Shown here: piece by piece, positions 35,701 to 44,258 of the stretch | Position numbering within the stretch: position 1 is the stretch's first letter | Layout of the letters: the number at the start of each line of letters is the position of its first letter | From: CANHVK01 sp044232905 | GTDB lineage: Bacteria > Bacteroidota > Bacteroidia > Flavobacteriales_D > Crocinitomicaceae | DNA: 64,000 bases | Direction: 5' to 3' | Assembly: GCA_044232905.1 (NCBI GenBank) | Contig: JBIIKZ010000001.1 | Span: forward strand, 216,264 to 280,263 | Made by a program: the position numbers and the translations under genes | Notes under the pieces: generated by a model | Seen by the model: the letters and a program-made list of their open reading frames with translations, nothing else | Databases searched by the model: none | Told to the model about the DNA's origin: nothing

Positions 35701-38700
35701 TGGGTCTACCATTACATACTCCGTTGAATTAGTGGTGGTCGAATTAGGGTTTTCTGTAACACTATTTCTTTTTTTCTTTACTAAAAGAAGGTTGTCAAAA
35801 TCAATTTCCATGTTATTTGCGTCTGGCCAAATTTCATTTGGATTTGAAACTGGAGATCCCTTTAAGGCTGTTTCATTCCAAACGGTAGTTGTCAAGGGCA
35901 TTTCATACTCATAATAATTATCGGTGAAATCTGAACCTAAACGAACGAATAAGGTAAGATCATTGGACTTTAACAGACTCGATTTGGTTATTTCTTCTGC
36001 GTGTACAAACATTTTTAATTTCTTATACGTACGCACATCAAATTGCACATTTTTATAGGCTGCTCTTGCGGAACCATCTTTTAAATTACAAACCTCAAAA
36101 GATAAAGCTTGTTCATTCATTTGGCGTTGCTGTACTTGCGAAGGATCAATCTCTCTTAAAATACCAGGAGGTAAAACATAATTCACAGGAGCACGTGCTG
36201 CATTTTCTTCAATGTTTACTGCTGAAATATTGAAAGTTGTCAAGTTTGGATCGGTTTGGAACGCTTCACCTGGTAAATTTAGATCTCCCAAATACTTCCT
36301 CCATTCCCCACGAATAAATTCTAAACGCGCAAAACGCACAACCACTTCTTCATTAAAATCTTTTAAAAACATACGCATAAAACGTATGGAACGGAAATCG
36401 GAAATACCATTTACAATTTTTTGTGGTTCACGAACAGGGACTTTAAATTGAATCCATTTTTCTATTTTATCCCCAACTGGGACATCGACAATATTGGTAA
36501 TGTAATTCTTCCCAACTTCTAAATCTTTGGAACGTAAACTTACTTTATACTGAAAATAACTTTCTGATTCTGAAAGGTTATTATCTTGATTTAAATCTTC
36601 TACATCTGGTAAATTTGTTGCTTGGGTAGTATAACCCGCAGCATTTATCTTTGCAGACATTTCCAACGATGGTGAGTTTCCTTGGTGTCTATTAAACCGT
36701 TTATAGCGCGTTAAAATATCTGCGTTTTCACTGTCATATACATCATTTCTATAATAGGTATAATCATCATTGGATGGATCGGATAACATTTTATCTTTCA
36801 CCGCAGGATCTAAAATTGGATTATTTTTAACCCAATTGACATAGGTTTTATAGTTGGATGCCTCAGCTTCATTATTCCAACCGTCTAATCCAATGTCTTG
36901 GTATTCCAAACTAGTAGGACTTGGATCAAATGCATTTACCACTACATTTTGTGTAGAAACACGAGCCCATTGTGTGATATCAATATTATCAGTAGAAGTT
37001 GTTGTAGCAATAGGTAAACCGTTTTCAAATTCTTTACGAGAATCCGGTAATACATCCTCTGAAATATTTCCTAGATTAAAATATAGATCTCCTCCCGAAT
37101 GTAGCGAATTTGGATCCACTTTTTCTGCATCTTCATTAAACGGATTTAATATCCAAAATTGGATATATTCAACGTTTGACAACTCAAAATCATTGGTGCT
37201 CAAAGAACGCATAATTCCACCCCATTTGGATGCAGGATTTTGAAAATGACCTAGTTTATCTAATATCGAGGTAGAATCATAATTATAAATACCACGCTCT
37301 TTTGGATAGTATGCCAAATCTAGCACTGGAATATTTTGGAAGGTACCTGTTTGTTGCTGTAAGTTTGGAAATATCTCTTTTTGATAGACCACACGCATTC
37401 TGCTATCCGATAACATTTGCGGATTATCGATTATATGTTTAGGAGTTGTCGAACCTGCTTGATAAAACATTGGATCAATCAAATACCAAGCAATATTGGC
37501 ACGTCTAAATCCTGCACTTAAATCTTTATTAGCTGCTTCTGGAAATAAATCTGGCTGGTATTGAGGAATAGATGCTAATTTCCAAGCAGTTTGTGTACGT
37601 AAATCAATTGTACTTTGACTTCCTTCAAAATCATCTACATACGATATCCCTGTTGCCGAAATTGCTCTAGGTGTTCCTGGAATTAAATGTGCCACTTCTC
37701 CTGTAAAAGAAATGGAAGATTTAGCACGTGTAGAAAGAATTGGTAAAAAATCTACCGCTTTTGTTAAAAAAGGAAGATCGTGTTTAAATGCAATATCCAA
37801 ACCAATCATATTATTTTTAAAGGGTTCGGAACCAATGTCTACTTTTTGGGTAATTGGTCGTTCGGTCATGCGCATCCACGTAGCACCTAAATTAAAGTCT
37901 TTGTTAAAACGATAATTCAAATGGGTTCCTAGCATCGATCGGGCCTGGAAACCAAAAACAGAGTTACTTTCAACGGAAACTTTTATTGGTGTATTTGATT
38001 CTAACACTCCAGTATTCAATATTTTAACACGACCTAAATTGTAATCCACCGAATAATCAGTACCCTCAACTAATTTGATTCCACCCGCAGTAACAGAAAC
38101 TGCACCTTGTGGTACATTTAAAGCATTTAAAGGAATATCTGAACTTACGGAAGATTGGTATTGCCCTTTAAAAATGAACCTATTCTTGGCTGGAAGTTGT
38201 TGAGCTGCCGTTTTTGTGGAATCATATAATTCCGTAAACGCAATTTTATCTACAGTACTGATTGGTATACCTTTCGCTAACATCTTTTGTCGCAATGTTT
38301 GACCAAATGGCTCTATCGTAGAAAAATAAACACGTCCATTTTTTGGATTGATGGTTCCTCCATTATCTGCCTTATTTCCATTGAAACTTACGGGAGCAAA
38401 GTCAAATAATCCATCTGAAAAAGGTTGGTTGTTGACATTCATTTTGTCCATCCCCAACAAGGAAACCAACTGTTCTTTGTCTAAACCATCGTAAGGGAAA
38501 AAGTTAACCGGCAAACTTGTCGCTGGATTATTATACATCACATCCAACCGAAACCCATTTCTATCCAAGGAATAAGCACCAATTGAATAGACATTTTTCA
38601 TCATCAAATCCCAAATTTTATTAGTTGGATTGGTCAATGTTGGTTTCAATAATTTCAAGAAAAGTGCAGATTTACCATCTACACCATCTGTAGAAAATTG

Positions 38701-40125
38701 TCCTACTTGGTAGGTTTTTCCCTGATACGTATATTCGTAAGCAACCGCCAATACCTCATCATTAATAATAGGTTGATTTAAAGAAATATACCCTAACAAT
38801 GCATTGTAAGAAAATTCTTGATCCGTTAATTTCCGTGCGTTTTCAACCTTTTCGTATTCTACGGTTTGCTTAAATGGTCCTGGCGCGGTTACTACATTAG
38901 ATAAAGTCGTCACTGCATTTGAAAACCCTTTTATCTGATCTTGGGTCAACAACCAAGCATACAAATCATTCGAACTATTATCTGGAAAAATAGAAGAAGA
39001 AAAGTTAGTTGGACCTGGATTTGTACCTTGCACATCTTGCGGTAAGGCTTCCCCTAAATCCGTAAATGCGACAATATTACGCGTATTCAACGTACTATTT
39101 ACCCGATTTGTTAACCACACTTCCATCCGTGTGATGTTAATTTGCGAATTTACGATAGGTAATTGCGCCATGGCAGTATCATACGCATTTCGAAAGTAAT
39201 GACTAATAAAATAATGGCGATTTGATTCGTAATTATCGGCAGATAATTCAAAATTTTGAATTTGTGCTTTTCCAGAAACATTGATTTCTGTTTTTTTTCC
39301 TTTAGAGGATGCAATCACATTATCAATGGTTAATTTCCCAAATTTCCATTGTGTCTTTACCCCAAATAAAGTCTGTGAACCTTGAATTAAGGAAGTGGTT
39401 AAAGGTAAGGATACATTACCAAGTTCAATTTTTTGTATAATTTGATCTTCATCTCCTGTATAACCAAGTTTGGTAACATTCTCAAAATCGAACGAAGCCT
39501 GGCTATTGTAACTTGTACTTAATTTTAGTTTGGTTCCAATTTGACCAACCAAGTTGATTTGCATATTCTGCTGAAAATCAAAACGTGTCAACCTTCTTTG
39601 CGCTACGGGTAAAATAGGATTATCTAGACGTGAGTGATTTAAACCCATCGCTACTTCGACAGAACCTTGTGGTTTGATGGTGATTTCATCCGAACCAAAA
39701 AAGTTAGCGAATCCTTTTCCTCCTACCTTTATTGGTGGCACTAAAGGCTGACCAGATTCTGTCTGTGCATCTATTTTATCCTTCCAGTTATTTGCTAACG
39801 ATTTCTTACGTTCATATTCTAAATACTCCTTCAAAGTCATCATCGAAGGATTACGATAATTGATTTTTATAGAGTCACCTAATGTTTCTTTAAAAATGTA
39901 TTTGCGTAAAATAGGATCATAAACGATGGTTTGTTTTACCTTGCTTGGATCTCCTAAATCAAAGCGTTGTGGAGCTGTTTCGGAAGGATCATACGTTTTC
40001 TTTATTGGAAAAGGTAAGGGCTTAATAGAGTCTTGGGCAAACAAACTGCCATAAAACAAAGATAGCAAGGTAATAATAATCACCTTGCTACAATCTTGTG
40101 TATAGCACTTAATACGTTTACTCAA
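32758..40125 (-). CDS. sprA: T9SS outer-membrane translocon protein SprA (Sov)
   Basis: SprA forms the giant outer-membrane beta-barrel through which type IX secretion cargo leaves the cell; in gliding species it is also needed for motility. The 2455-residue length fits the family. The N-terminus SKRIKCYTQDCSK followed by VIIITLLSLFYGSLFAQ is a signal peptide, and family-like segments include MGLNHSRLDNPILPVAQRRLTRFDF, VSYVDDFEGSQ-type GISYVDDFEGSQSTIDLR and the barrel-rich C-terminal half. The start codon is TTG. There is an in-frame TAA (the ruvA stop) only two codons upstream and the next Met is near residue 95, after the signal, so TTG is the only start that keeps a basic n-region. It is co-transcribed with maeB and ruvA. 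Confidence 0.95.
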   Translation of the reverse strand: MSKRIKCYTQDCSKVIIITLLSLFYGSLFAQDSIKPLPFPIKKTYDPSETAPQRFDLGDPSKVKQTIVYDPILRKYIFKETLGDSIKINYRNPSMMTLKEYLEYERKKSLANNWKDKIDAQTESGQPLVPPIKVGGKGFANFFGSDEITIKPQGSVEVAMGLNHSRLDNPILPVAQRRLTRFDFQQNMQINLVGQIGTKLKLSTSYNSQASFDFENVTKLGYTGDEDQIIQKIELGNVSLPLTTSLIQGSQTLFGVKTQWKFGKLTIDNVIASSKGKKTEINVSGKAQIQNFELSADNYESNRHYFISHYFRNAYDTAMAQLPIVNSQINITRMEVWLTNRVNSTLNTRNIVAFTDLGEALPQDVQGTNPGPTNFSSSIFPDNSSNDLYAWLLTQDQIKGFSNAVTTLSNVVTAPGPFKQTVEYEKVENARKLTDQEFSYNALLGYISLNQPIINDEVLAVAYEYTYQGKTYQVGQFSTDGVDGKSALFLKLLKPTLTNPTNKIWDLMMKNVYSIGAYSLDRNGFRLDVMYNNPATSLPVNFFPYDGLDKEQLVSLLGMDKMNVNNQPFSDGLFDFAPVSFNGNKADNGGTINPKNGRVYFSTIEPFGQTLRQKMLAKGIPISTVDKIAFTELYDSTKTAAQQLPAKNRFIFKGQYQSSVSSDIPLNALNVPQGAVSVTAGGIKLVEGTDYSVDYNLGRVKILNTGVLESNTPIKVSVESNSVFGFQARSMLGTHLNYRFNKDFNLGATWMRMTERPITQKVDIGSEPFKNNMIGLDIAFKHDLPFLTKAVDFLPILSTRAKSSISFTGEVAHLIPGTPRAISATGISYVDDFEGSQSTIDLRTQTAWKLASIPQYQPDLFPEAANKDLSAGFRRANIAWYLIDPMFYQAGSTTPKHIIDNPQMLSDSRMRVVYQKEIFPNLQQQTGTFQNIPVLDLAYYPKERGIYNYDSTSILDKLGHFQNPASKWGGIMRSLSTNDFELSNVEYIQFWILNPFNEDAEKVDPNSLHSGGDLYFNLGNISEDVLPDSRKEFENGLPIATTTSTDNIDITQWARVSTQNVVVNAFDPSPTSLEYQDIGLDGWNNEAEASNYKTYVNWVKNNPILDPAVKDKMLSDPSNDDYTYYRNDVYDSENADILTRYKRFNRHQGNSPSLEMSAKINAAGYTTQATNLPDVEDLNQDNNLSESESYFQYKVSLRSKDLEVGKNYITNIVDVPVGDKIEKWIQFKVPVREPQKIVNGISDFRSIRFMRMFLKDFNEEVVVRFARLEFIRGEWRKYLGDLNLPGEAFQTDPNLTTFNISAVNIEENAARAPVNYVLPPGILREIDPSQVQQRQMNEQALSFEVCNLKDGSARAAYKNVQFDVRTYKKLKMFVHAEEITKSSLLKSNDLTLFVRLGSDFTDNYYEYEMPLTTTVWNETALKGSPVSNPNEIWPDANNMEIDFDNLLLVKKKRNSVTENPNSTTTNSTEYVMVDPSNPTRYIKVKGSPNLQGIKTIMIGVRNPAIDNNKLWSDDGLAKCGNVWINELRLTDFQSNGGTAAVGRMQMQAADFANVSVSGNYSTVNWGSIESRVQERQRNEQIGFDFNTTMQLGQFLGNKRKISLPFFYGYNLGIINPEYDPFNPDIKLNDYPLAEKSQRAKSGQDFTERRSYNFTNVRKEANPDAKAHFWNISNFSATYGYNETYKRDFNIEYDRTRSWKSALTYSYSFAAKPIEPFKKVKFMQKSKWWNIIKDANLFLTPKTISINNDVLRNYNERKVRNNLAPTYEFTPVYVKSFTWNRSYSLGYDITKSLKFTFNASDRAIFDESNGRVDKKADPVGYQIFLDTIKRQLNTLGKTMDYTHDYAFSYNLPFDKIPLLDFVTASAKYSGTFNWQRAPLGQSQFGNTVQNSRVVNLTTTLNMTNFYSKVPYLKKIIESGKTNSRPQLNSQQETPAKKPTKFDSKVTSFGKPYNQLTRKEKRKEDRMRRRVLRKEKWEAKRAKRAKEPVNIVVATLGRAVMSVRSVSGTYAINDGTLLPGYNLETRYLGMPATFPSALTGFLFGQQTYDIYGQKTAYDFARTAADNGWLVKNQALNKQHTLTHSQNISGRMTLEPLKNVTIELNFNRNYSMNSSDFFRWNDSIKDYQNQSLVETGTLTYSTIALRSSFIASGSSYQSSSFTALRNNREEVSQLLGNKNPNSSVVTSGYSKGYGATQQEVLVGSFLTSYTNNKMSTRNINPLAAIPLPNWSINYNGFSKMEFFKKRTKNITLRHAYASSVSISGIQTNLKAELDANGNPSTLDLNTNFISERQIQNVALTERFSPLFGFDATWNFLGQGLITKVEYKKDRNASLALSNQQVTEILSKEWVIGSGVKFSKVKFPFKIQGKIPENDLNIRFDFSFRDNYTVIRKIVENTNQATAGQMVISIKSSMDYNLGPNLTLMMYYDQVINRPKVATSYPTSNTSAGLKLRLNLAGI

Positions 40126-40128
40126 TGT

Positions 40129-40704
40129 TTATAAAATTTTAAGGGCTCCTTTAATAATTTGTTCTACCGATTCATCGCCCTGACTAACCTTTTCAATCGC
40201 TTTTTCCGCATTCTTTTTATCAAATCCTAAAGAAACCAAAGCAGTTAACGCATCAAATCGATTTGTATTGTGTCCAGCGGAAGAAATTTGGGCAGAAAAA
40301 CTCATTTTCACCATTTTATCCTTTAAATCGATAATCACCCGTTGTGCTGTTTTCACACCGATACCCTTGATACTTTGGATCGTACGTACATCTTCTACCT
40401 GAATTGCATGGGCTATTTCTTCCGGAACCAAGGAGGACAACATAATCATCGCGGTATTTGGACCAATGCCAGATACCGAAATTAAATGATTAAACATTTC
40501 ACGTTCTTCTTTAGTAACAAAACCATACAACAATTGTGCATCTTCACGCACAATAAATTGCGTGTAAACCTTAATCGCTTCTTCCGAACCGATCGCCGAA
40601 AATGTATTTAATGAAATTTTTACTTCATAACCCAAACCGTTACATTCTATAATTAGCGTCGTTGGATTTTTTTCTATTAATTTTCCGTTTATGTGCGCAA
40701 TCAT
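40129..40704 (-). CDS. ruvA: Holliday junction branch migration protein RuvA
   Basis: RuvA binds Holliday junctions and loads the RuvB motor. The 191-residue protein starts MIAHINGKLIEKNPTTLIIECNGLGYEV (OB-fold domain I). It has the helix-hairpin-helix segments HLISVSGIGPNTAMIML and IQSIKGIGVKTAQRVI of domain II, and a C-terminal RuvB-binding helical domain. It sits three bases after maeB and three bases before sprA; the maeB-ruvA-sprA order is one I associate with flavobacteria. ruvB and ruvC are not in the window. Confidence 0.95.
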   Translation of the reverse strand: MIAHINGKLIEKNPTTLIIECNGLGYEVKISLNTFSAIGSEEAIKVYTQFIVREDAQLLYGFVTKEEREMFNHLISVSGIGPNTAMIMLSSLVPEEIAHAIQVEDVRTIQSIKGIGVKTAQRVIIDLKDKMVKMSFSAQISSAGHNTNRFDALTALVSLGFDKKNAEKAIEKVSQGDESVEQIIKGALKIL

Positions 40705-40707
40705 CTA

Positions 40708-42975
40708 TTATTTGTTTTGAGCATCTACCACTGCAACCTTCACCATGTTAACGATTTCACGCACAGAAGCACCCATTTGAACCACATGTACCGATTTTTT
40801 CAAACCAACTAAAATTGGACCAATTGCCTCACCTTCAATCATTTCCTGTAACAACTTATAGGCTATATTTCCAGAAGATAAATTCGGGAAAATCAAGGTG
40901 TTAACTTGCTTATTTGCCAACGAAGAGAACGAAAATTTCTCATTCATCAAATCGTTGTTTAACGCAAAGTTTGCTTGAACTTCACCATCTACAACAAGTG
41001 ACGGATATTTTTCATGGAGAATATCTACCGCCTGCGCCATTTTAATCGAATCTTTCCCTGGAGACGATCCGAAGTTAGAATAACTCAACAACGCAATTTT
41101 TGGAATCACTTTAAATTTACGAATTGTTTTCGCTACGTTATTTGTGATTTCCGCAATTTCTTCCGCGGTAGGATCCATGTTTATAGTCGTATCCGCTAAG
41201 AACAAAGGGCCTCTTTTTGTCATCAAAATGTACAAACCAGCGATTGTTTTCACATCTTTTTGCGTGCCGATTGTTTGTAAAGCAGGTCTAACCACATCTT
41301 TATAATTACGTGTTGCTCCAGAAATCATAGCATCCGCATCACCGGTTTCTACCATCATAGCACCGAAATGATTTCGTTCACGCATGATTTGAATAGATTC
41401 AAATTCGGTAAATCCTTTACGTTTACGTTTTTCGAAAAATGCTTTTCCGTAAGCTATGCGACGCTCTTGTTCCTCTTCCGATTTTGGGTCTACAATTTCA
41501 AATTCGGTAAATTCTAAGGCATATTCATTAATAATTGCTTCGATACGTTTTCTGCTTCCTAACAGTATTGGGAATGCAACTGCTTCTTCACTCGCAAACT
41601 GCGCTGCTTTTAATACTTTATAATTATCTGCTTCCGCGAAAACTACACGTTTTGGATTACTTTGCGCTTTTACGGTAATATTTCGTAATAACTTATTATC
41701 TAATCCTAAACGGTTTTTTAATTCCATTTCATACGCATCCCAATCTTTTATTGGATTTTGTGCCACCCCTGAGTCCATCGCTGCTTTTGCAACAGCAGGA
41801 GCCACGTAATAAATCAAACGTGTATCTAAGGGTTTTGGAATAATTTGTTCTCTACCAAATGAAATACTTTTATCCCCATACGCTTCGATTACTTCTTCCG
41901 GAATTGTTTCTTTCGCTAAAGATGCAATCGCTTTTACAGCTGCCAACTTCATTTCTTCGTTGATCGTAGTTGCGCGAACATCCAATGCACCACGGAAAAT
42001 GAATGGGAACCCCAACACGTTATTCACTTGGTTAGGATGGTCGGAACGACCAGTTGCCATAATGATATCTTTACGCACCGAAACAGCATCTTTGTAAGAA
42101 ATCTCTGGTTCCGGATTCGCTAAAGCAAAAACAATTGGATCTTTTGCCATCGAAGCAATCATTTCTTTCGAAACTAAATTTCCTTTCGACAAACCAAGAA
42201 AAACATCAGCATTTACAAACATTTCTTCCAGAGATTTATCGCCAGTTGTATGTTGACCAAATATTAACTTATTGTCTTCTAAATCTTTTCTACCTGCATG
42301 TAATAAGCCTTTACTATCATACATGAATATTTTTTTCACATCTGCACCTAAAGAAATGTACAATTTAGCACAGGACATAGCGGCTGCACCGGCACCAGAA
42401 ATAACAATTACTACATCTCCGATTTTTTTGTTTGCTAACTCTAATGCATTCAATAAAGCTGCAGAAGAAATAATCGCAGTACCATGTTGATCATCATGCA
42501 TAATAGGAATATTCAATTCCTCTTTCAAACGTCGTTCAATCTCAAACGCTTCAGGCGCTTTAATATCTTCTAAATTGATTCCACCGAATGTAGGAGCAAT
42601 TGCCTTCACTGTTTGAATAAATAATTCTGGATCAGATGCATCAACTTCAATATCAAATACATCGATGTCTGCGAAAATTTTAAATAAAACTCCCTTACCT
42701 TCCATTACAGGTTTTGATGCCAAAGGCCCTATATTTCCGAGTCCTAAAACAGCAGTACCATTCGAAATTACAGCAACTAAATTTCCTTTGGCTGTATATT
42801 TATAAACATCTTCAGCGTTTTCAGCAATTTTAATACACGGTTCTGCAACTCCAGGTGAATATGCTAAAGATAAATCACGTGGCGAAGCATACGGTTTTGT
42901 AGGGATTACTTGCACTTTTCCTGGACGACCACTGGAGTGGTAATCTAAAGCGTCTTGTTTGCGAATTTTTGCCAT
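40708..42975 (-). CDS. maeB: NADP-dependent malic enzyme with C-terminal phosphotransacetylase-like domain
   Basis: MaeB oxidatively decarboxylates malate to pyruvate, making NADPH. With the start at the ATG ending at 42975 (MAKIRKQDALDYHSS) the protein has 755 residues. The malic domains fill about residues 1-410: LSLAYSPGVAEPC, FGGINLEDIKAPEAFEIE, IPIMHDDQHGTAIISSAALLNAL, and the NADP fold VVISGAGAAAMSCAKL. The PTA-like domain fills 430-755, a regulatory module that binds acetyl-CoA in related enzymes. The longer frame to 42996 starts with GTG and would lie upstream of the predicted transcription start, so I reject it. First gene of maeB-ruvA-sprA. Confidence 0.94.
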   Translation of the reverse strand: MAKIRKQDALDYHSSGRPGKVQVIPTKPYASPRDLSLAYSPGVAEPCIKIAENAEDVYKYTAKGNLVAVISNGTAVLGLGNIGPLASKPVMEGKGVLFKIFADIDVFDIEVDASDPELFIQTVKAIAPTFGGINLEDIKAPEAFEIERRLKEELNIPIMHDDQHGTAIISSAALLNALELANKKIGDVVIVISGAGAAAMSCAKLYISLGADVKKIFMYDSKGLLHAGRKDLEDNKLIFGQHTTGDKSLEEMFVNADVFLGLSKGNLVSKEMIASMAKDPIVFALANPEPEISYKDAVSVRKDIIMATGRSDHPNQVNNVLGFPFIFRGALDVRATTINEEMKLAAVKAIASLAKETIPEEVIEAYGDKSISFGREQIIPKPLDTRLIYYVAPAVAKAAMDSGVAQNPIKDWDAYEMELKNRLGLDNKLLRNITVKAQSNPKRVVFAEADNYKVLKAAQFASEEAVAFPILLGSRKRIEAIINEYALEFTEFEIVDPKSEEEQERRIAYGKAFFEKRKRKGFTEFESIQIMRERNHFGAMMVETGDADAMISGATRNYKDVVRPALQTIGTQKDVKTIAGLYILMTKRGPLFLADTTINMDPTAEEIAEITNNVAKTIRKFKVIPKIALLSYSNFGSSPGKDSIKMAQAVDILHEKYPSLVVDGEVQANFALNNDLMNEKFSFSSLANKQVNTLIFPNLSSGNIAYKLLQEMIEGEAIGPILVGLKKSVHVVQMGASVREIVNMVKVAVVDAQNK

Positions 42976-42998
42976 AATCTGTTGGATATTTTTCACAA

Positions 42999-43006
42999 CA
43001 AATGTA
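42999..43006 (-). promoter_or_regulatory. Predicted -7 box for maeB-ruvA-sprA
   Basis: The minus strand reads TACATTTG, an exact TAnnTTTG match 23 bases before the chosen maeB ATG. Its position makes the upstream GTG at 42996 an unlikely start. Confidence 0.5.
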
Positions 43007-43079
43007 AGAAAAATCGAGGATTAATGATTAAAAAAAAGAAATAAAAAAAGGGTAAAAAAAGAGGATTGAAAGCTACAAA

Positions 43080-43403
43080 TCAGTGTCTTACTACAAATCT
43101 AGCAGTTTGAACTAACACTTCATTTGCATAAATATTTACGATGTACACATTATTTTTAAAGTCAGATAAATCGATTTTTTTGAAACTATCTAATTCATCT
43201 GCAAAAATTTCTGTACCCAATGCGCTGAAAATTTTAATGGTACCTTTCGTTAAACCTCCTTTAACGTTAATGTTTAAAAATTCAGAAGCTGGATTAGGAA
43301 ACACAGAAACAGAGATGTCATCATTATCTACGATTTTACTGTTTGATTGTGCAAACAACCCAACAGAAAGAAAAATAGAAAGTGTAATGATAAAAAATTT
43401 CAT
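43080..43403 (-). CDS. Minimal T9SS cargo: signal peptide plus type A sorting domain
   Basis: From the ATG ending at 43403 the product is 107 residues: signal peptide MKFFIITLSIFLSVGLFAQ, then a short linker SNSKIVDNDDI. The remaining roughly 78 residues are a T9SS type A C-terminal sorting domain (VSVFPNPASEFLNINVKGG, then KIFSALGTEIF, ending YIVNIYANEVLVQTARFVVRH). There is almost no passenger domain. It should pass through the Sec system and then the SprA translocon. The longer frame to 43451 adds a non-signal leader and is rejected. It is monocistronic and lies just upstream of maeB on the same strand. Confidence 0.82.
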   Translation of the reverse strand: MKFFIITLSIFLSVGLFAQSNSKIVDNDDISVSVFPNPASEFLNINVKGGLTKGTIKIFSALGTEIFADELDSFKKIDLSDFKNNVYIVNIYANEVLVQTARFVVRH

Positions 43404-43567
43404 TTCTAAAATTGATTTATTCAAATATATAAAATAAAGTTTGAAAAACAAACAATTAACAAAAAAAATAATATAATATAAAAATCGAAAGAAAATAAAT
43501 CGACAACTTTATGGATAATTTAAAAAGAAAAAAATGACATTATTCTTGCCGATTAAAAAATTAATTC

Positions 43568-43575
43568 TAATTTTG
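43568..43575 (+). promoter_or_regulatory. Predicted -7 box for bcp in a 288-base spacer
   Basis: TAATTTTG, an exact TAnnTTTG match, lies 117 bases upstream of the bcp ATG. The 288-base spacer (43404-43691) is otherwise very AT-rich with long A tracts; I see no ORF of substance and no convincing RNA fold in it. Confidence 0.35.
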
Positions 43576-43691
43576 ATTAAATAATAATCGTAATTGTTTA
43601 AAATATAAGCATGAAATAGCCCTGTAGAAAATCAAATAAAAGCCTCAAAAGGCGAAATCAATATAACCTTTAGAAATAAAATTAAAAACAT

Positions 43692-44162
43692 ATGAAACAT
43701 TTAAAATTAAACGACAAAGCGCCAGCATTCGAAAGTATTGACCAACATGGAAATACATTTTCATCGGCAACATTAACAGGAAAAAAGTTTGTTCTATACT
43801 TCTATCCGAAAGATTTAACACCTGGCTGTACAGCTCAAGCGTGTAACCTGCGTGATAACTATACAGAACTTCAAGCACAGGGAATCGAAATTATTGGTGT
43901 TAGTATGGACGATGTAAAATTACATACACGTTTCATAGAAAAATATGAACTACCTTTTACTTTATTAGCAGATACCGATCGCAAAGTAATTGAAACGTAT
44001 GGCGTTTGGGGATACAAAAAATTTATGGGTAAAGAATATGACGGAATTCACCGTACGACATTCGTTGTTAATGAAGCAGGAACGATTATCGGAATCATTG
44101 ACAAGCCAAACACAAAAGACCATACCCGCGAAATTTTAGAAATTTATGCAAATTATAAGTAG
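43692..44162 (+). CDS. bcp: Thioredoxin-dependent thiol peroxidase (BCP/PrxQ)
   Basis: BCP reduces peroxides using thioredoxin. The 156-residue protein has the peroxidatic Cys46 in KDLTPGCTAQACNLRD and Cys51 five residues later, the PrxQ arrangement in which both cysteines lie on one helix. FYPKDLTPGC and the GVSMDDVKLHTRFIEKY region are characteristic. It is followed by a small hairpin and then recA with its own promoter. Confidence 0.93.
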   Translation: MKHLKLNDKAPAFESIDQHGNTFSSATLTGKKFVLYFYPKDLTPGCTAQACNLRDNYTELQAQGIEIIGVSMDDVKLHTRFIEKYELPFTLLADTDRKVIETYGVWGYKKFMGKEYDGIHRTTFVVNEAGTIIGIIDKPNTKDHTREILEIYANYK

Positions 44163-44184
44163 AACGTAAAAAAATTACGTTTTT
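44163..44184 (+). terminator. Short hairpin terminator after bcp
   Basis: AACGTAA, loop of A, TTACGTT followed by TTT: a seven-pair stem with a short T tract directly behind the bcp stop. It is weak. Confidence 0.55.
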
Positions 44185-44191
44185 CAGAGCA

Positions 44192-44199
44192 TACCTTTG
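44192..44199 (+). promoter_or_regulatory. Predicted -7 box for recA
   Basis: TACCTTTG is an exact TAnnTTTG match 59 bases before the recA ATG. No obvious SOS-type palindrome overlaps it. Confidence 0.45.
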
Positions 44200-44258
44200 T
44201 CAAAAGAAACATTAAAAAGAACGAAATAAATAGTAAAAACAAATTAAAAATAGAGATC

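Noticed and set aside
40129..40131. Possible RuvA-SprA fusion
   Set aside because: The frames are the same, but an ordinary TAA separates them and SprA keeps its own signal peptide; only read-through is conceivable.
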